From Actinomycetales bacterium (GTDB lineage Bacteria > Actinomycetota > Actinomycetes > Actinomycetales > Cellulomonadaceae), in assembly GCA_020444245.1 (NCBI GenBank), contig JAHLLI010000008.1, forward strand, positions 124,001 to 188,000: 64,000 nucleotides of DNA, read 5' to 3'. The notes beneath the pieces are model-generated. The model was not told the origin of the DNA. It saw only the letters and a list, made by a program, of their open reading frames with translations, and searched no databases. The translations under genes were made by a program, and so were the position numbers. How positions within the stretch are numbered: the first letter of the stretch is position 1; each line of letters opens with the position of its first letter. This document shows, in pieces, positions 27,651-37,968 of the stretch.

Positions 27651-29909
27651 ATGCCGATCGAACCGGTCCGCCACCGACCCCATGGCGACGGCCACCCGTA
27701 CGCGTCCTCGGCCGACCAGCGCATCCCGGTGCGGCCCTCGCTCGGCGAGCCGTTCGTGGTCGGCGCGGTGTCGACCGCCGCGACCGCTGTGCGATGCCGC
27801 ATCGAGGGCGGGGAGGTGGTCCCGCTCGTCTCCGGGCCTGCGCTGGGCGTGGACCCCGCCGCGCTCGCGGGCGGGGAGGGTCACCTCGCGGAGGTGCAGG
27901 CCGCCGGGCTGCGTGCCGACGGGGCCTGGCACGCGCAGCTGCCCGCCCTTGACGACAGCGCACCGCACCGCTACCGCTTCGAGGCGGAGCTGGCGGACGG
28001 CAGCGCCTGGACCGGGCCGTGGCACGAGGTGAGCGCCGGCGCCTGGCGCTCCGATGGGGGCACGCTTCGGATCGGTGGCTCGGCCGACCATCCGCGCCTG
28101 GTCCCGGGCTCGGTGGCCTGGTGGACGGACGCGGCGGGTGTGCACCGGGTGCGGTTCGCGCTCCGCCTGACCGACCGCGAGCACGTCGTCGGGTTCGGCG
28201 AACGGTTCGACGCCGTGGACCAGACCGGTCGGCGGCTCGACGCCGTGGTGTTCGAGCAGTACAAGAGCCAGGGGCGGCACGGCCGCACGTACCTGCCCAT
28301 GCCCTTCGCGCACGTCGTCGGCGGCGACGGGTGGGGCTTCCACGTGCGGACCACGAGGCGCACCTGGTTCGACGTCGGCGCGAGCGAGCCCGGACACCTG
28401 CTCGTCGAGGCGGCGGTGTCGCCGGACACCCCCGAGCTGGACGTCGACGTCTGGGACGGCGACGTCCCCACCGTCCTGCAGGCGTTCACCGAGCAGGTCG
28501 GCAGGGCCGAGGAGCTACCGGACTGGGTGCTGTCGCTGTGGGCGTCGGGCAACGAGTGGAACAGCCAGCGCGTGGTCACCGAGCGGATGGACACCCATCG
28601 AGAGCTGGACATCCCGGTGGGCGTCGTGGTGGTCGAGGCGTGGAGCGACGAGCTCGGCATCACCGAGTTCCGTGACGCGCGATGGACGCTGAACCCCGAC
28701 GGCGCGCCCCGCACCGCGGACGACCTGACCTACCCCGCCGACGGTGCGTGGCCGGACCCGGCGGCCTGGGTCGCCGACATGCACGCTCGCGGCATCAAGG
28801 TCGTGCTCTGGCAGATCCCCCTGCTCAAGACCGACGAGTCGATCGAGCGCGACCCGGTGTCCTTCACCGCGGAGCAGACCGCACAGGTGCTCGCCGACGG
28901 TGCTGCGCTGGAGCGTGCCGGGCACGTGGTGCGCGAGGCGGACGGCAGCGCGTACCGCAACCGCGGCTGGTGGTTCCCCCGGGCGCTGATGGCCGACCTG
29001 AGCACGCCCGAGGGCCGCGAGGCGTGGACGGCGTACCGCCGCTACCTGGTGACCGACGTCGGCGTCGACGGTTTCAAGACCGACGGCGGCGAGCACGCCT
29101 GGGGCGACGACCTGCGTTACGCCGACGGCCGTCGAGGGGACGAGGGCAACAACCTCAACCCGGTGCACTACGCCCACGCCTTCGGCGACCTGCTGCGCTC
29201 GGCCGGCAAGGCGCCCGTGACCTTCTCGCGTGCCGGGTTCACCGGCTCGCAGGCGCACGGGGTGATCTGGGCCGGCGACGAGGACTCCACGTGGGAGGCG
29301 TTCGGCTGGTCCCTGAACGCCGGTCTCACCGCCTCGGCCTGCGGGATCGTCTACTGGGGCTGGGACATCGCCGGGTTCTCCGGCCCGGTGCCCGACGCCG
29401 AGCTCTACCTGCGGGCGGTCGCGGCCTCGGCGTTCGTGCCGATCATGCAATACCACTCCGAGTACAACCACCACCGCAGCCCGCTGCGCGACCGCACGCC
29501 GTGGAACATCGCCGAGCTGAGCGACGACCCCGCCGTGGTCGACGTCTTCCGCCGCTACGCGCACCTGCGCGAGCGCCTGGTGCCGTACCTGGCCGAGCAG
29601 GCCCGCGCCGCGATCGCCACGGGCCGCCCGCTGATGCGCGGCATGTTCGTGGACCACCCCCGAGACGAGCGGTACTGGGCGTTCCCGCACCAGTTCCAGC
29701 TGGGCGACGACCTGCTGGTGCACCCCGTGACCCGGCCGGGCGCGGAGCGCTGGAGCACCGCGCTGCCGGAGGGCGCGTGGGTCGACGTGTGGACCGGCGA
29801 GACCGTGGCCGGCGGCGGCGCGGTCGAGCGCGACGTCCCGCGCGACGTCGTGCCGGTGTGGTGCCGCGCCGAGGCCTGGCCTCGGCTGCGAGCCGTCTTC
29901 GCGCCGTGA
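27651..29909 (+). CDS. GH31 family glycosidase (alpha-glucosidase/alpha-xylosidase class)
   Basis: VDGFKTDGGEHAWGDD nucleophile region; GVIWAGDEDSTWEAFGWSLNAGLTASACGIVYWGWDIAGFSGPVPDAELYLRAVAASAFVPIMQYHSEYN. Confidence 0.92.
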   Translation: MPIEPVRHRPHGDGHPYASSADQRIPVRPSLGEPFVVGAVSTAATAVRCRIEGGEVVPLVSGPALGVDPAALAGGEGHLAEVQAAGLRADGAWHAQLPALDDSAPHRYRFEAELADGSAWTGPWHEVSAGAWRSDGGTLRIGGSADHPRLVPGSVAWWTDAAGVHRVRFALRLTDREHVVGFGERFDAVDQTGRRLDAVVFEQYKSQGRHGRTYLPMPFAHVVGGDGWGFHVRTTRRTWFDVGASEPGHLLVEAAVSPDTPELDVDVWDGDVPTVLQAFTEQVGRAEELPDWVLSLWASGNEWNSQRVVTERMDTHRELDIPVGVVVVEAWSDELGITEFRDARWTLNPDGAPRTADDLTYPADGAWPDPAAWVADMHARGIKVVLWQIPLLKTDESIERDPVSFTAEQTAQVLADGAALERAGHVVREADGSAYRNRGWWFPRALMADLSTPEGREAWTAYRRYLVTDVGVDGFKTDGGEHAWGDDLRYADGRRGDEGNNLNPVHYAHAFGDLLRSAGKAPVTFSRAGFTGSQAHGVIWAGDEDSTWEAFGWSLNAGLTASACGIVYWGWDIAGFSGPVPDAELYLRAVAASAFVPIMQYHSEYNHHRSPLRDRTPWNIAELSDDPAVVDVFRRYAHLRERLVPYLAEQARAAIATGRPLMRGMFVDHPRDERYWAFPHQFQLGDDLLVHPVTRPGAERWSTALPEGAWVDVWTGETVAGGGAVERDVPRDVVPVWCRAEAWPRLRAVFAP

Positions 29910-31120
29910 GCGTCGCGGCCGTGCGCCCGGCCGTGGACCGCTACCTCGCGGTGCTGCGCCGGCCGTCGGTGGCGTTCGCCCTCGGCGCGTCGGTGGTCGG
30001 GCGGCTCCACGAGTCGATGATCGCGTTCGGCGTGATCCTCGTCGTGACCGCCGATGGCAGCTACGCCGACGCCGGCTGGGTGCTGGCCGCCTACGGGGCG
30101 GGTGGGATCGTCGCGGCTCCGGCGTCCGCTCGTCTGGCGGACCGGCTCGGCCATCGGCCCGTGCTCGCGGTCACCGCGGTCGGCCATGCCGCCGCTGTGC
30201 TGGCCCTCGCGCGTGGGGTCGGTCCCTTGCTGCCGGTCGCGGTGGTCGCCGGCCTGCTCACCCCGCCGCTCACGCCGGCTCTGCGCTCGACCCTGCCGCG
30301 GCTGGTGGGCGACGAGCTGCGGCTGACCGCGTTCGCGCTCGAGTCGACCGTCCAGGAGGTCATCTTCGTGGCCGGACCGGTGGTGGCGGCCGGTGTCGCC
30401 TGGCTGGCCGGGCCCGAGGCCGCGCTCGTGGTCGCCGCGTCGACGACGGTGCTGGGCGTGACCGGCTATCTCATCGCCGTCGGCCGGGCCGACGGCCGGA
30501 CGGGCCACGCGGCGCAGGCCGAGGCGCCTTCCGGCGACGGTCGGTCCCTCGACCCGCGCGAGCCGCTGGCGACCGCGGAGGTCCTGCGCCTGATGGCCGG
30601 GGCGGCCGGCTTCCTGCTGGTCCTGTCGATCGCCGCGGTGGCGATCGTCGCGGCGGCCAGCGGGCCGTCCGCCCGGGCGGGGTCCGGCGTGCTGCTGGGG
30701 CTGTCGAGCCTCGGCTCGATGCTGGGTGGCCTGGCGTTCGGCGCCCGCGCGCGGGTACCGGCCCTGCCGCGACGGTTCGTGGCGCTCGCGGGCGGCGTCG
30801 CGGTGACCGCGGTGGTCGCACCGCTGGCCGCGACCGGGGTCGGGGTGGTGATGCTCGGCGCGGCGGTGCTGATCTACGGCGCCACGATCGCCCCGGTCGG
30901 CACCGTCCTGTTCGGGCGGCTCTCGGAGGTCGCGGGGACGTCGCGGGCCACCGAGGCCTTCGGCTGGATGGGCGCGGCGATGGGGGTCGGGGGCGTGCTG
31001 GGGGATGCCGGCGGGGGCTGGCTCGCCACGGTGTCGCCGACCCTGGGTCTCGCGGTCGCCGCGGGTGCGGCGCTGGCCACGGCCGTCGTCGTCCGGGCCC
31101 GGCGGACGCCCGCTGTGTGA
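29906..31120 (+). CDS. MFS transporter (cotranscribed with GH31)
   Basis: GTGA overlap with the GH31 stop; 12-TM hydrophobic pattern, LADRLGHRPVL. Confidence 0.88.
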   Translation: MSVAAVRPAVDRYLAVLRRPSVAFALGASVVGRLHESMIAFGVILVVTADGSYADAGWVLAAYGAGGIVAAPASARLADRLGHRPVLAVTAVGHAAAVLALARGVGPLLPVAVVAGLLTPPLTPALRSTLPRLVGDELRLTAFALESTVQEVIFVAGPVVAAGVAWLAGPEAALVVAASTTVLGVTGYLIAVGRADGRTGHAAQAEAPSGDGRSLDPREPLATAEVLRLMAGAAGFLLVLSIAAVAIVAAASGPSARAGSGVLLGLSSLGSMLGGLAFGARARVPALPRRFVALAGGVAVTAVVAPLAATGVGVVMLGAAVLIYGATIAPVGTVLFGRLSEVAGTSRATEAFGWMGAAMGVGGVLGDAGGGWLATVSPTLGLAVAAGAALATAVVVRARRTPAV

Positions 31121-31180
31121 GACGATCCGTCTCGCCCCAGCGCGCCCGCCGCGTGCCCGAGCCAGCCCGACAGGAGCGTC

Positions 31181-32128
31181 ATGTCCGCCGTCCCCGCCCC
31201 GCCGCCTGCCGCGTTGCCTTCCCGGCTCCGGGCGTCGGGCGAGATGGGGCCGACGATCTCCTTCGAGCTCTACCCGCCCCGCACCGCGGGCGCCGCGGAG
31301 CGGCTGTGGCAGCGCACCCTGCCGGCGCTGGCCGAGGCCGCGCCGGACTTCCTGTCGGTGACCTACGGCGCGTCCGGCTCGTCGCGGGAGACCTCGCGCG
31401 AGGTGGTGCGCTGGGTGGCCGAGCACACCGACGTCCGCCCGGTCGCGCACCTGACGTGCATCGGTTCCCCCCGCGAGGAGCTGCGTGAGGTCGCCCGCGG
31501 GTTCGTCGCCGACGGCGTGCAGGACTTCCTCGCGCTGCGCGGCGACCCGCCCGCCGGCTCGACGACCTGGACACCGCACCCCGAGGGACTGCGCCGGGCC
31601 AGCGAGCTGGTCGAGCTGCTGCTGGCGACCGAGCCGGGGCTGGGCGTCGGGGTGGCCGCGACGCCGTCGTGCCTGACCGCGGACGTGGACCCGGCCACCT
31701 GCGGCGACCTGCTCGCGCTGCGCGCCAAGCAGGACGCCGGCGCGGGCTACGCGATCACCCAGGTGTTCTTCGAGGTGGAGTCCTACACGCGGTACGTGAC
31801 GGCCGCCCGCGCGGCGGGGGTGCACCTGCCGCTGGTGCCGGGCCTCGTCCCGCTGACCGACCCGACCCGGCTGCGCCGGCTCGAGGAGATCTCCGGCGTG
31901 CCGGTGCCCGAGCGGATCCTGGCCGCGCTCGACGCCGAGCCCGACGACGCCGGACGCGAGGCCGCCGGCCTGGCGATGGGCGCCGAGCTGCTCGAGGCGG
32001 TGCTCGCCGCCGGTGCGCCGGGCGTGCACCTGTACACGTTCAACCAGGCACCCGCCTCGCTCCAGCTGCTCGACCGGACCGGACTGCGTCCGGGCGTGGC
32101 ACCGGGGGCTGGCCCCGTCGCGGGGTGA
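31181..32128 (+). CDS. metF: Methylenetetrahydrofolate reductase
   Basis: GPTISFELYPPRTAGAAERLW; DFLSVTYGASGSSRETS; LTCIGSPREELREVARGF; AKQDAGAGYAITQVFFEVESY. Confidence 0.95.
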   Translation: MSAVPAPPPAALPSRLRASGEMGPTISFELYPPRTAGAAERLWQRTLPALAEAAPDFLSVTYGASGSSRETSREVVRWVAEHTDVRPVAHLTCIGSPREELREVARGFVADGVQDFLALRGDPPAGSTTWTPHPEGLRRASELVELLLATEPGLGVGVAATPSCLTADVDPATCGDLLALRAKQDAGAGYAITQVFFEVESYTRYVTAARAAGVHLPLVPGLVPLTDPTRLRRLEEISGVPVPERILAALDAEPDDAGREAAGLAMGAELLEAVLAAGAPGVHLYTFNQAPASLQLLDRTGLRPGVAPGAGPVAG

Positions 32129-32145
32129 TCAGGCACCCTGACCCG

Positions 32146-33222
32146 GTGACCGCAGCCTCCGACGCCGACGTGCGCCGCTGGCGCCGGTACCTCGCCGACG
32201 AGCGGGCCGAGGCCACGGTGTACCGCGAGCTCGCCCGGCACCGGACCGGCGAGGAGCGCGAGATCCTGCTCGCCCTGGCCGACGCCGAGCGCCGGCACGC
32301 CGCGCACTGGGAGGACCTGCTCGGGGACCGGGTCGGGCGTCCCGTCAGGCCCAGCTGGCAGTTCCGGTTCCTGTCGCGGATGGCCCGGTGGTTCGGCTCG
32401 GTGTTCGTGCTCGCGCTCGCCCAGCGCGCCGAGTCGCGCGCCGCCTACGACGTGGACGACGACGCGACCCCGACGATGGCCGCCGACGAGCGGATCCACG
32501 AGGAGGTCGTGCGCGGTCTGGCCGCCCGCGGCCGCACCCGGCTGTCCGGGACGTTCCGCGCCGCGGTGTTCGGGGCCAACGACGGCCTGGTGTCCAACCT
32601 CGCCCTGGTGATCGGTGTCGCCGCGGCCGGCGTGCCCACCTCCACCGTGCTGCTCACCGGACTGGCGGGCCTGCTGGCCGGTGCGCTGTCGATGGGCGCG
32701 GGCGAGTTCATCTCGGTGCGCTCCCAGCGTGAGCTGCTCGCCGCGTCGGCGCTGGGGGACGGCGCCGAGCACGCGCTGCCGCACCTCGGCCAGGCCAACG
32801 AGCTCGCGCTGGTCTACCGCGCGAGGGGACTGCCGGCGGACGAGGCCGAGGCCAGGGCCCGCGAGGTGCTCGCCGACATCGCCGCGCTGGGCGGGGAGTC
32901 CACGGCCTTCCGGGCCGACCACCCCGACGAGGAGCATGCCGCGGTGGGCACCGACGTCGGGGCGGCGCTGTCCAGCTTCACGTTCTTCGCCTCGGGCGCC
33001 GCGGTGCCGGTCCTGCCGTGGCTGCTCGGGCTGTCGGGCACCACCGCGCTGGTGGTCGCGGTGGCCGCGGTGGGCGTGGCGCTGCTGGTCGTGGGCGGGG
33101 TGGTGGGTCTGATCTCCGGCGGCCCACCGGTGCGCCGCGCGCTGCGTCAGCTCGCGATCGGGGTCGGGGCGGCAGCGGTGACCTACGTGCTGGGCGCCGC
33201 GTTCGGCGCGACCACCGGCTGA
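32146..33222 (+). CDS. Ferritin-like/erythrin domain fused to VIT1/CCC1 transporter
   Basis: N-terminal ADERAEATVYRELARHRTGEEREILLALADAERRHAAHWEDLL diiron-like helices; C-terminal GTFRAAVFGANDGLVSNLALVIGVAAAG...GALSMGAGEFISVRSQRE. Confidence 0.92.
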   Translation: MTAASDADVRRWRRYLADERAEATVYRELARHRTGEEREILLALADAERRHAAHWEDLLGDRVGRPVRPSWQFRFLSRMARWFGSVFVLALAQRAESRAAYDVDDDATPTMAADERIHEEVVRGLAARGRTRLSGTFRAAVFGANDGLVSNLALVIGVAAAGVPTSTVLLTGLAGLLAGALSMGAGEFISVRSQRELLAASALGDGAEHALPHLGQANELALVYRARGLPADEAEARAREVLADIAALGGESTAFRADHPDEEHAAVGTDVGAALSSFTFFASGAAVPVLPWLLGLSGTTALVVAVAAVGVALLVVGGVVGLISGGPPVRRALRQLAIGVGAAAVTYVLGAAFGATTG

Positions 33223-34400
33223 GTCGCGCGGCGCAGCGTCGGCAGCGCGAGCACGGCGGTCAGCGCCGCGACGCCCCCGGCGACCATCACCACGGCGAAG
33301 CCGCCGCCGGACCCCGACCGGTCGATCATCGCGCCGCCCGCCCAGGCGCCGACCGAGACGCCGACGCCCAGCGCCGTGCCCACCCAGGTGAGGCCCTCGG
33401 TGAGCCGGCCCGGCGGCACCAGCTCGGCGACCAGCCCGTTCCCGGCGATCAACGTCGGCGCGATCGCCATGCCCACGGCGAGCATCACGGCGGCCAGCGC
33501 CGCGATCGAGCCCACCAGCCCGAACAGGCTGACCCCGACCCCGAGCGCGACCATCCCGATGCCGAACCGGCGCCACTGCGGTCCGCGCCAGTGCCGGGCG
33601 CCGTAGACGAACCCGGCCAGGCCGGAGCCCATGGCGAACACCGCGAGCACCGCGCCGGCCAAGGACTTGTGCCCGAGCTCCTCGGTGAACGCGACCACCG
33701 CGACGTCGGTCGCCCCGAAGATCGCACCCATCCCGACGAACGTCCCCACGAGCACCAGCAGGGGTCCGCCGACGATGCTCGGGCCGTGGTGCTCGCCGGT
33801 CCCGCCGGTGGGCGGCTCCGTGGCGCGCTGGGCCAGCAGCAGCCAGCCGCCGACCGCGGCCGAGGCGGCCGCGAGCAGCAGGCCACCGGTCGGCGTGACC
33901 GACGTGGCGAGCAGCGTCGCCAGGATCGGGCCGACCATGAACACCACCTCGTCGAGGGTCGACTCCCACGAGTACGCGGTGTGGATCTCGGCGGGGCGGG
34001 TCAGCAGGTGGGACCAGCGTGCCCGTACCAGCGCGCCGACCGAGCCCATCGTCGCGCCGACCAGCGCCGCGCCCAGGTACAGCAGCCACGCAGGTCCGGT
34101 GGCGGCCGCGGTCGCCGCGAGCACACCCAGGCCGACGACGGTGGTCACGATCGCCGGACCCATCACCGCGGCCTGACCGCGGCGGTCGACCAGCCGGGAC
34201 AGCAGCGGGGCGAACGCCGCCTGGGTGAGCACCACGACCGCGGCGACCTGCCCGGCGAGCGCGTAGGAGCCGTACGTCGCCGACACCGCGAGCACCGCGC
34301 CGATGCCCACCGTGGAGATCGGCAGCCGGGCGAGCACCCCGGCGGAGGAGAAGGCCACTGCCCCGGGGCGCGCCAGGATCTCGCGGTAGGGGCGCAGCAT
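33183..34400 (-). CDS. MFS transporter
   Basis: 12-TM pattern; start 34400 or 34409; 3' end overlaps the VIT1 gene by 40 bp. Confidence 0.9.
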   Translation of the reverse strand: MLRPYREILARPGAVAFSSAGVLARLPISTVGIGAVLAVSATYGSYALAGQVAAVVVLTQAAFAPLLSRLVDRRGQAAVMGPAIVTTVVGLGVLAATAAATGPAWLLYLGAALVGATMGSVGALVRARWSHLLTRPAEIHTAYSWESTLDEVVFMVGPILATLLATSVTPTGGLLLAAASAAVGGWLLLAQRATEPPTGGTGEHHGPSIVGGPLLVLVGTFVGMGAIFGATDVAVVAFTEELGHKSLAGAVLAVFAMGSGLAGFVYGARHWRGPQWRRFGIGMVALGVGVSLFGLVGSIAALAAVMLAVGMAIAPTLIAGNGLVAELVPPGRLTEGLTWVGTALGVGVSVGAWAGGAMIDRSGSGGGFAVVMVAGGVAALTAVLALPTLRRATQPVVAPNAAPST

Positions 34401-34468
34401 GCCGCCCATTCTCGGCCCTGCCGGGGACCTCCCGTGACGCCGGACCGGAGGGGGACGCTGCGAGCGGC

Positions 34469-36154
<1,686 letters not shown>

Positions 36155-36216
36155 GGCCCGATCCTCCCACCGCACGGCGCGGCTGCCCAGGTGGGGCGCC
36201 GGTAGGCTCGGCCGCC

Positions 36217-37056
36217 ATGAGCAAGCACCGCGGCGTGGACTTCGTGCTCCGACCCTTCGAGGGCCTTCCCGGCGAGACCGACCTGGTCGCCCTGCGCGAG
36301 GTGGTCCCCGCGGCCACCGCGACCGCGCGCACCACCGCCGAGCACGGCGGTGTGGACGTCGTGCTGGCCACGGTGCTGCCGATGGCGTGGCCCGCCCTGC
36401 ACCGCGGCGACGGCGTGGTCATGGTCGGCCTCCAGCAGAACGCCGGCACGGGGGATGCGTCCCGCGACCTCGCGGTGGCGCTGCTCGCCGCGCTCGACGC
36501 GCCCGTCGGCACGCCGGTGCGCCACCTCGGGGTGATCGAGCCCGGGCCGCGCCTGCAGGACGTGCTCGACCTGGACGCGCCGTTCGAGGTCACCGTGCAC
36601 GACGGGTTCGACTTCTGGACCGCGGCCGGGGTCGAGCTCACGCCCGACGTGCGCGAGTCGCTGGACCGGATGAACGAGACCATCATCCCGACGGCGAAGC
36701 TCGCCGCGGCGCCGTCGGCCTACTGGGCGCGGATGGGGGACAAGGAGTTCCTGCGCTGGGCGGTGCCGCACGACGAGGACACCTTCCTCGACGCGCTCGC
36801 CCGCCTGCACGCCCGCCGGGAGTCGGGTCTGGGGCCGGCCGGACGCGACGGGCGGTTCATCGGGGCGTTCCGGTCCTGCGGCATCCTCGTCCCGGTGTGG
36901 GACCTCGCCCCGGGCAGCGAGCCCGAGATGGTCGAGGAGCCGCTCGGCGAGCTGGCGGCCCGGCTGGACGAGGCGCTCGCGATCACCGAGCCGCTGGACG
37001 CCACCGCCCGTCGGGCCAGGGCCGGGCTCGTCGCCCGCCAGCTCACGCTGCGCTAG
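36217..37056 (+). CDS. DUF5926 family protein
   Basis: Family-wide resemblance: [29 protein letters not shown]...[26 protein letters not shown]. Confidence 0.85.
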   Translation: MSKHRGVDFVLRPFEGLPGETDLVALREVVPAATATARTTAEHGGVDVVLATVLPMAWPALHRGDGVVMVGLQQNAGTGDASRDLAVALLAALDAPVGTPVRHLGVIEPGPRLQDVLDLDAPFEVTVHDGFDFWTAAGVELTPDVRESLDRMNETIIPTAKLAAAPSAYWARMGDKEFLRWAVPHDEDTFLDALARLHARRESGLGPAGRDGRFIGAFRSCGILVPVWDLAPGSEPEMVEEPLGELAARLDEALAITEPLDATARRARAGLVARQLTLR

Positions 37057-37185
37057 GAGCGTGCCGGGCCGTCCCCGCCCCGTGGAGCGTCTGCCCCGAC
37101 GTCGATGACCGGCGGTGATGACCTCGTGTTGACCGGCACGTGGCGCAACGCGGGCGCATCGCCGTGACGCCGATAGGGTGGTCCC

Positions 37186-37959
37186 GTGGCAGCACCCCGC
37201 CGCGGATCGGCCGGCCCTCAGCAGCGCGTCGCCGTGGTCATCCCGGCCAAGGACGAGTCCCGGAAGATCGCTGCCACGGTGCGTGCGGCGAAGGCGATCC
37301 CCAACGTCGACCTGGTCCTCGTCGTGGACGACGGCAGCACGGACGCGACCCAGCACGTCGCACGCGACGCGGGGGCGGTCGTGGTGCGGCACTCGGTCAA
37401 CCGCGGCAAGGCGTCGGCCATGGAGACCGGCGCGGCCGTGGTCGCGATGCGTGACGCGGAGGACGCCGAGCCGCGGCTGCTGCTCTTCCTGGACGGCGAC
37501 CTCGGTGAGACGGCCGTCAACGCCGCGCCCCTCGTCCCGCCCGTCCTCGAGGGCGCGGCCGACATGGCGATCGCGCTGCTCCCCCGCCAGGCGGGGGCCG
37601 GGGGTCGAGGCTTCGTCGTCGGCCTGGCCCGCCGGTCGATCGCCTCGATGACGGGATGGACGCCGACCCAGCCGCTGTCCGGCATCCGGTGCCTGACCCG
37701 CGAGGCGTTCGACGCGGCGACACCGCTCGCCCACGGCTGGGGCGTGGAGACGGGGCTGAGCATCGACCTGGTCTCCCAGGGCTTCGTCGCGGTCGAGGTG
37801 CCCTGCGACCTCAGGCACCGGGCGTCGGGTTCCGACCTCAAGGGTCAGCTGCACCGCGCGGGTCAGTACCGGGACGTGCTGCTGGCGGTCAACGCCCGCA
37901 AGGTGCGCAGGGTCGCCCGCGGTGTCGGTCGGCGGATGCGGCCGGGCTCGGGCACGTAG
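37186..37959 (+). CDS. Glycosyltransferase family 2
   Basis: VAVVIPAKDESRKIAATVRAAKAIPNVDLVLVVDDGSTDAT...LLLFLDGDLGE. Confidence 0.94.
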   Translation: MAAPRRGSAGPQQRVAVVIPAKDESRKIAATVRAAKAIPNVDLVLVVDDGSTDATQHVARDAGAVVVRHSVNRGKASAMETGAAVVAMRDAEDAEPRLLLFLDGDLGETAVNAAPLVPPVLEGAADMAIALLPRQAGAGGRGFVVGLARRSIASMTGWTPTQPLSGIRCLTREAFDAATPLAHGWGVETGLSIDLVSQGFVAVEVPCDLRHRASGSDLKGQLHRAGQYRDVLLAVNARKVRRVARGVGRRMRPGSGT

Positions 37960-37968
37960 CCTTGGCCG

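Noticed and set aside
25205-27802. 865-aa minus-strand ORF
   Set aside because: Antisense of SBP and GH15 genes.
28682-29905. Upstream part of the 812-aa plus-strand ORF
   Set aside because: Only the last part (from GTG 29906) is the MFS protein; the rest is an out-of-frame reading of GH31.
31121-31180. Possible SAM riboswitch before metF
   Set aside because: The 60-bp gap is too short and lacks the characteristic stems.
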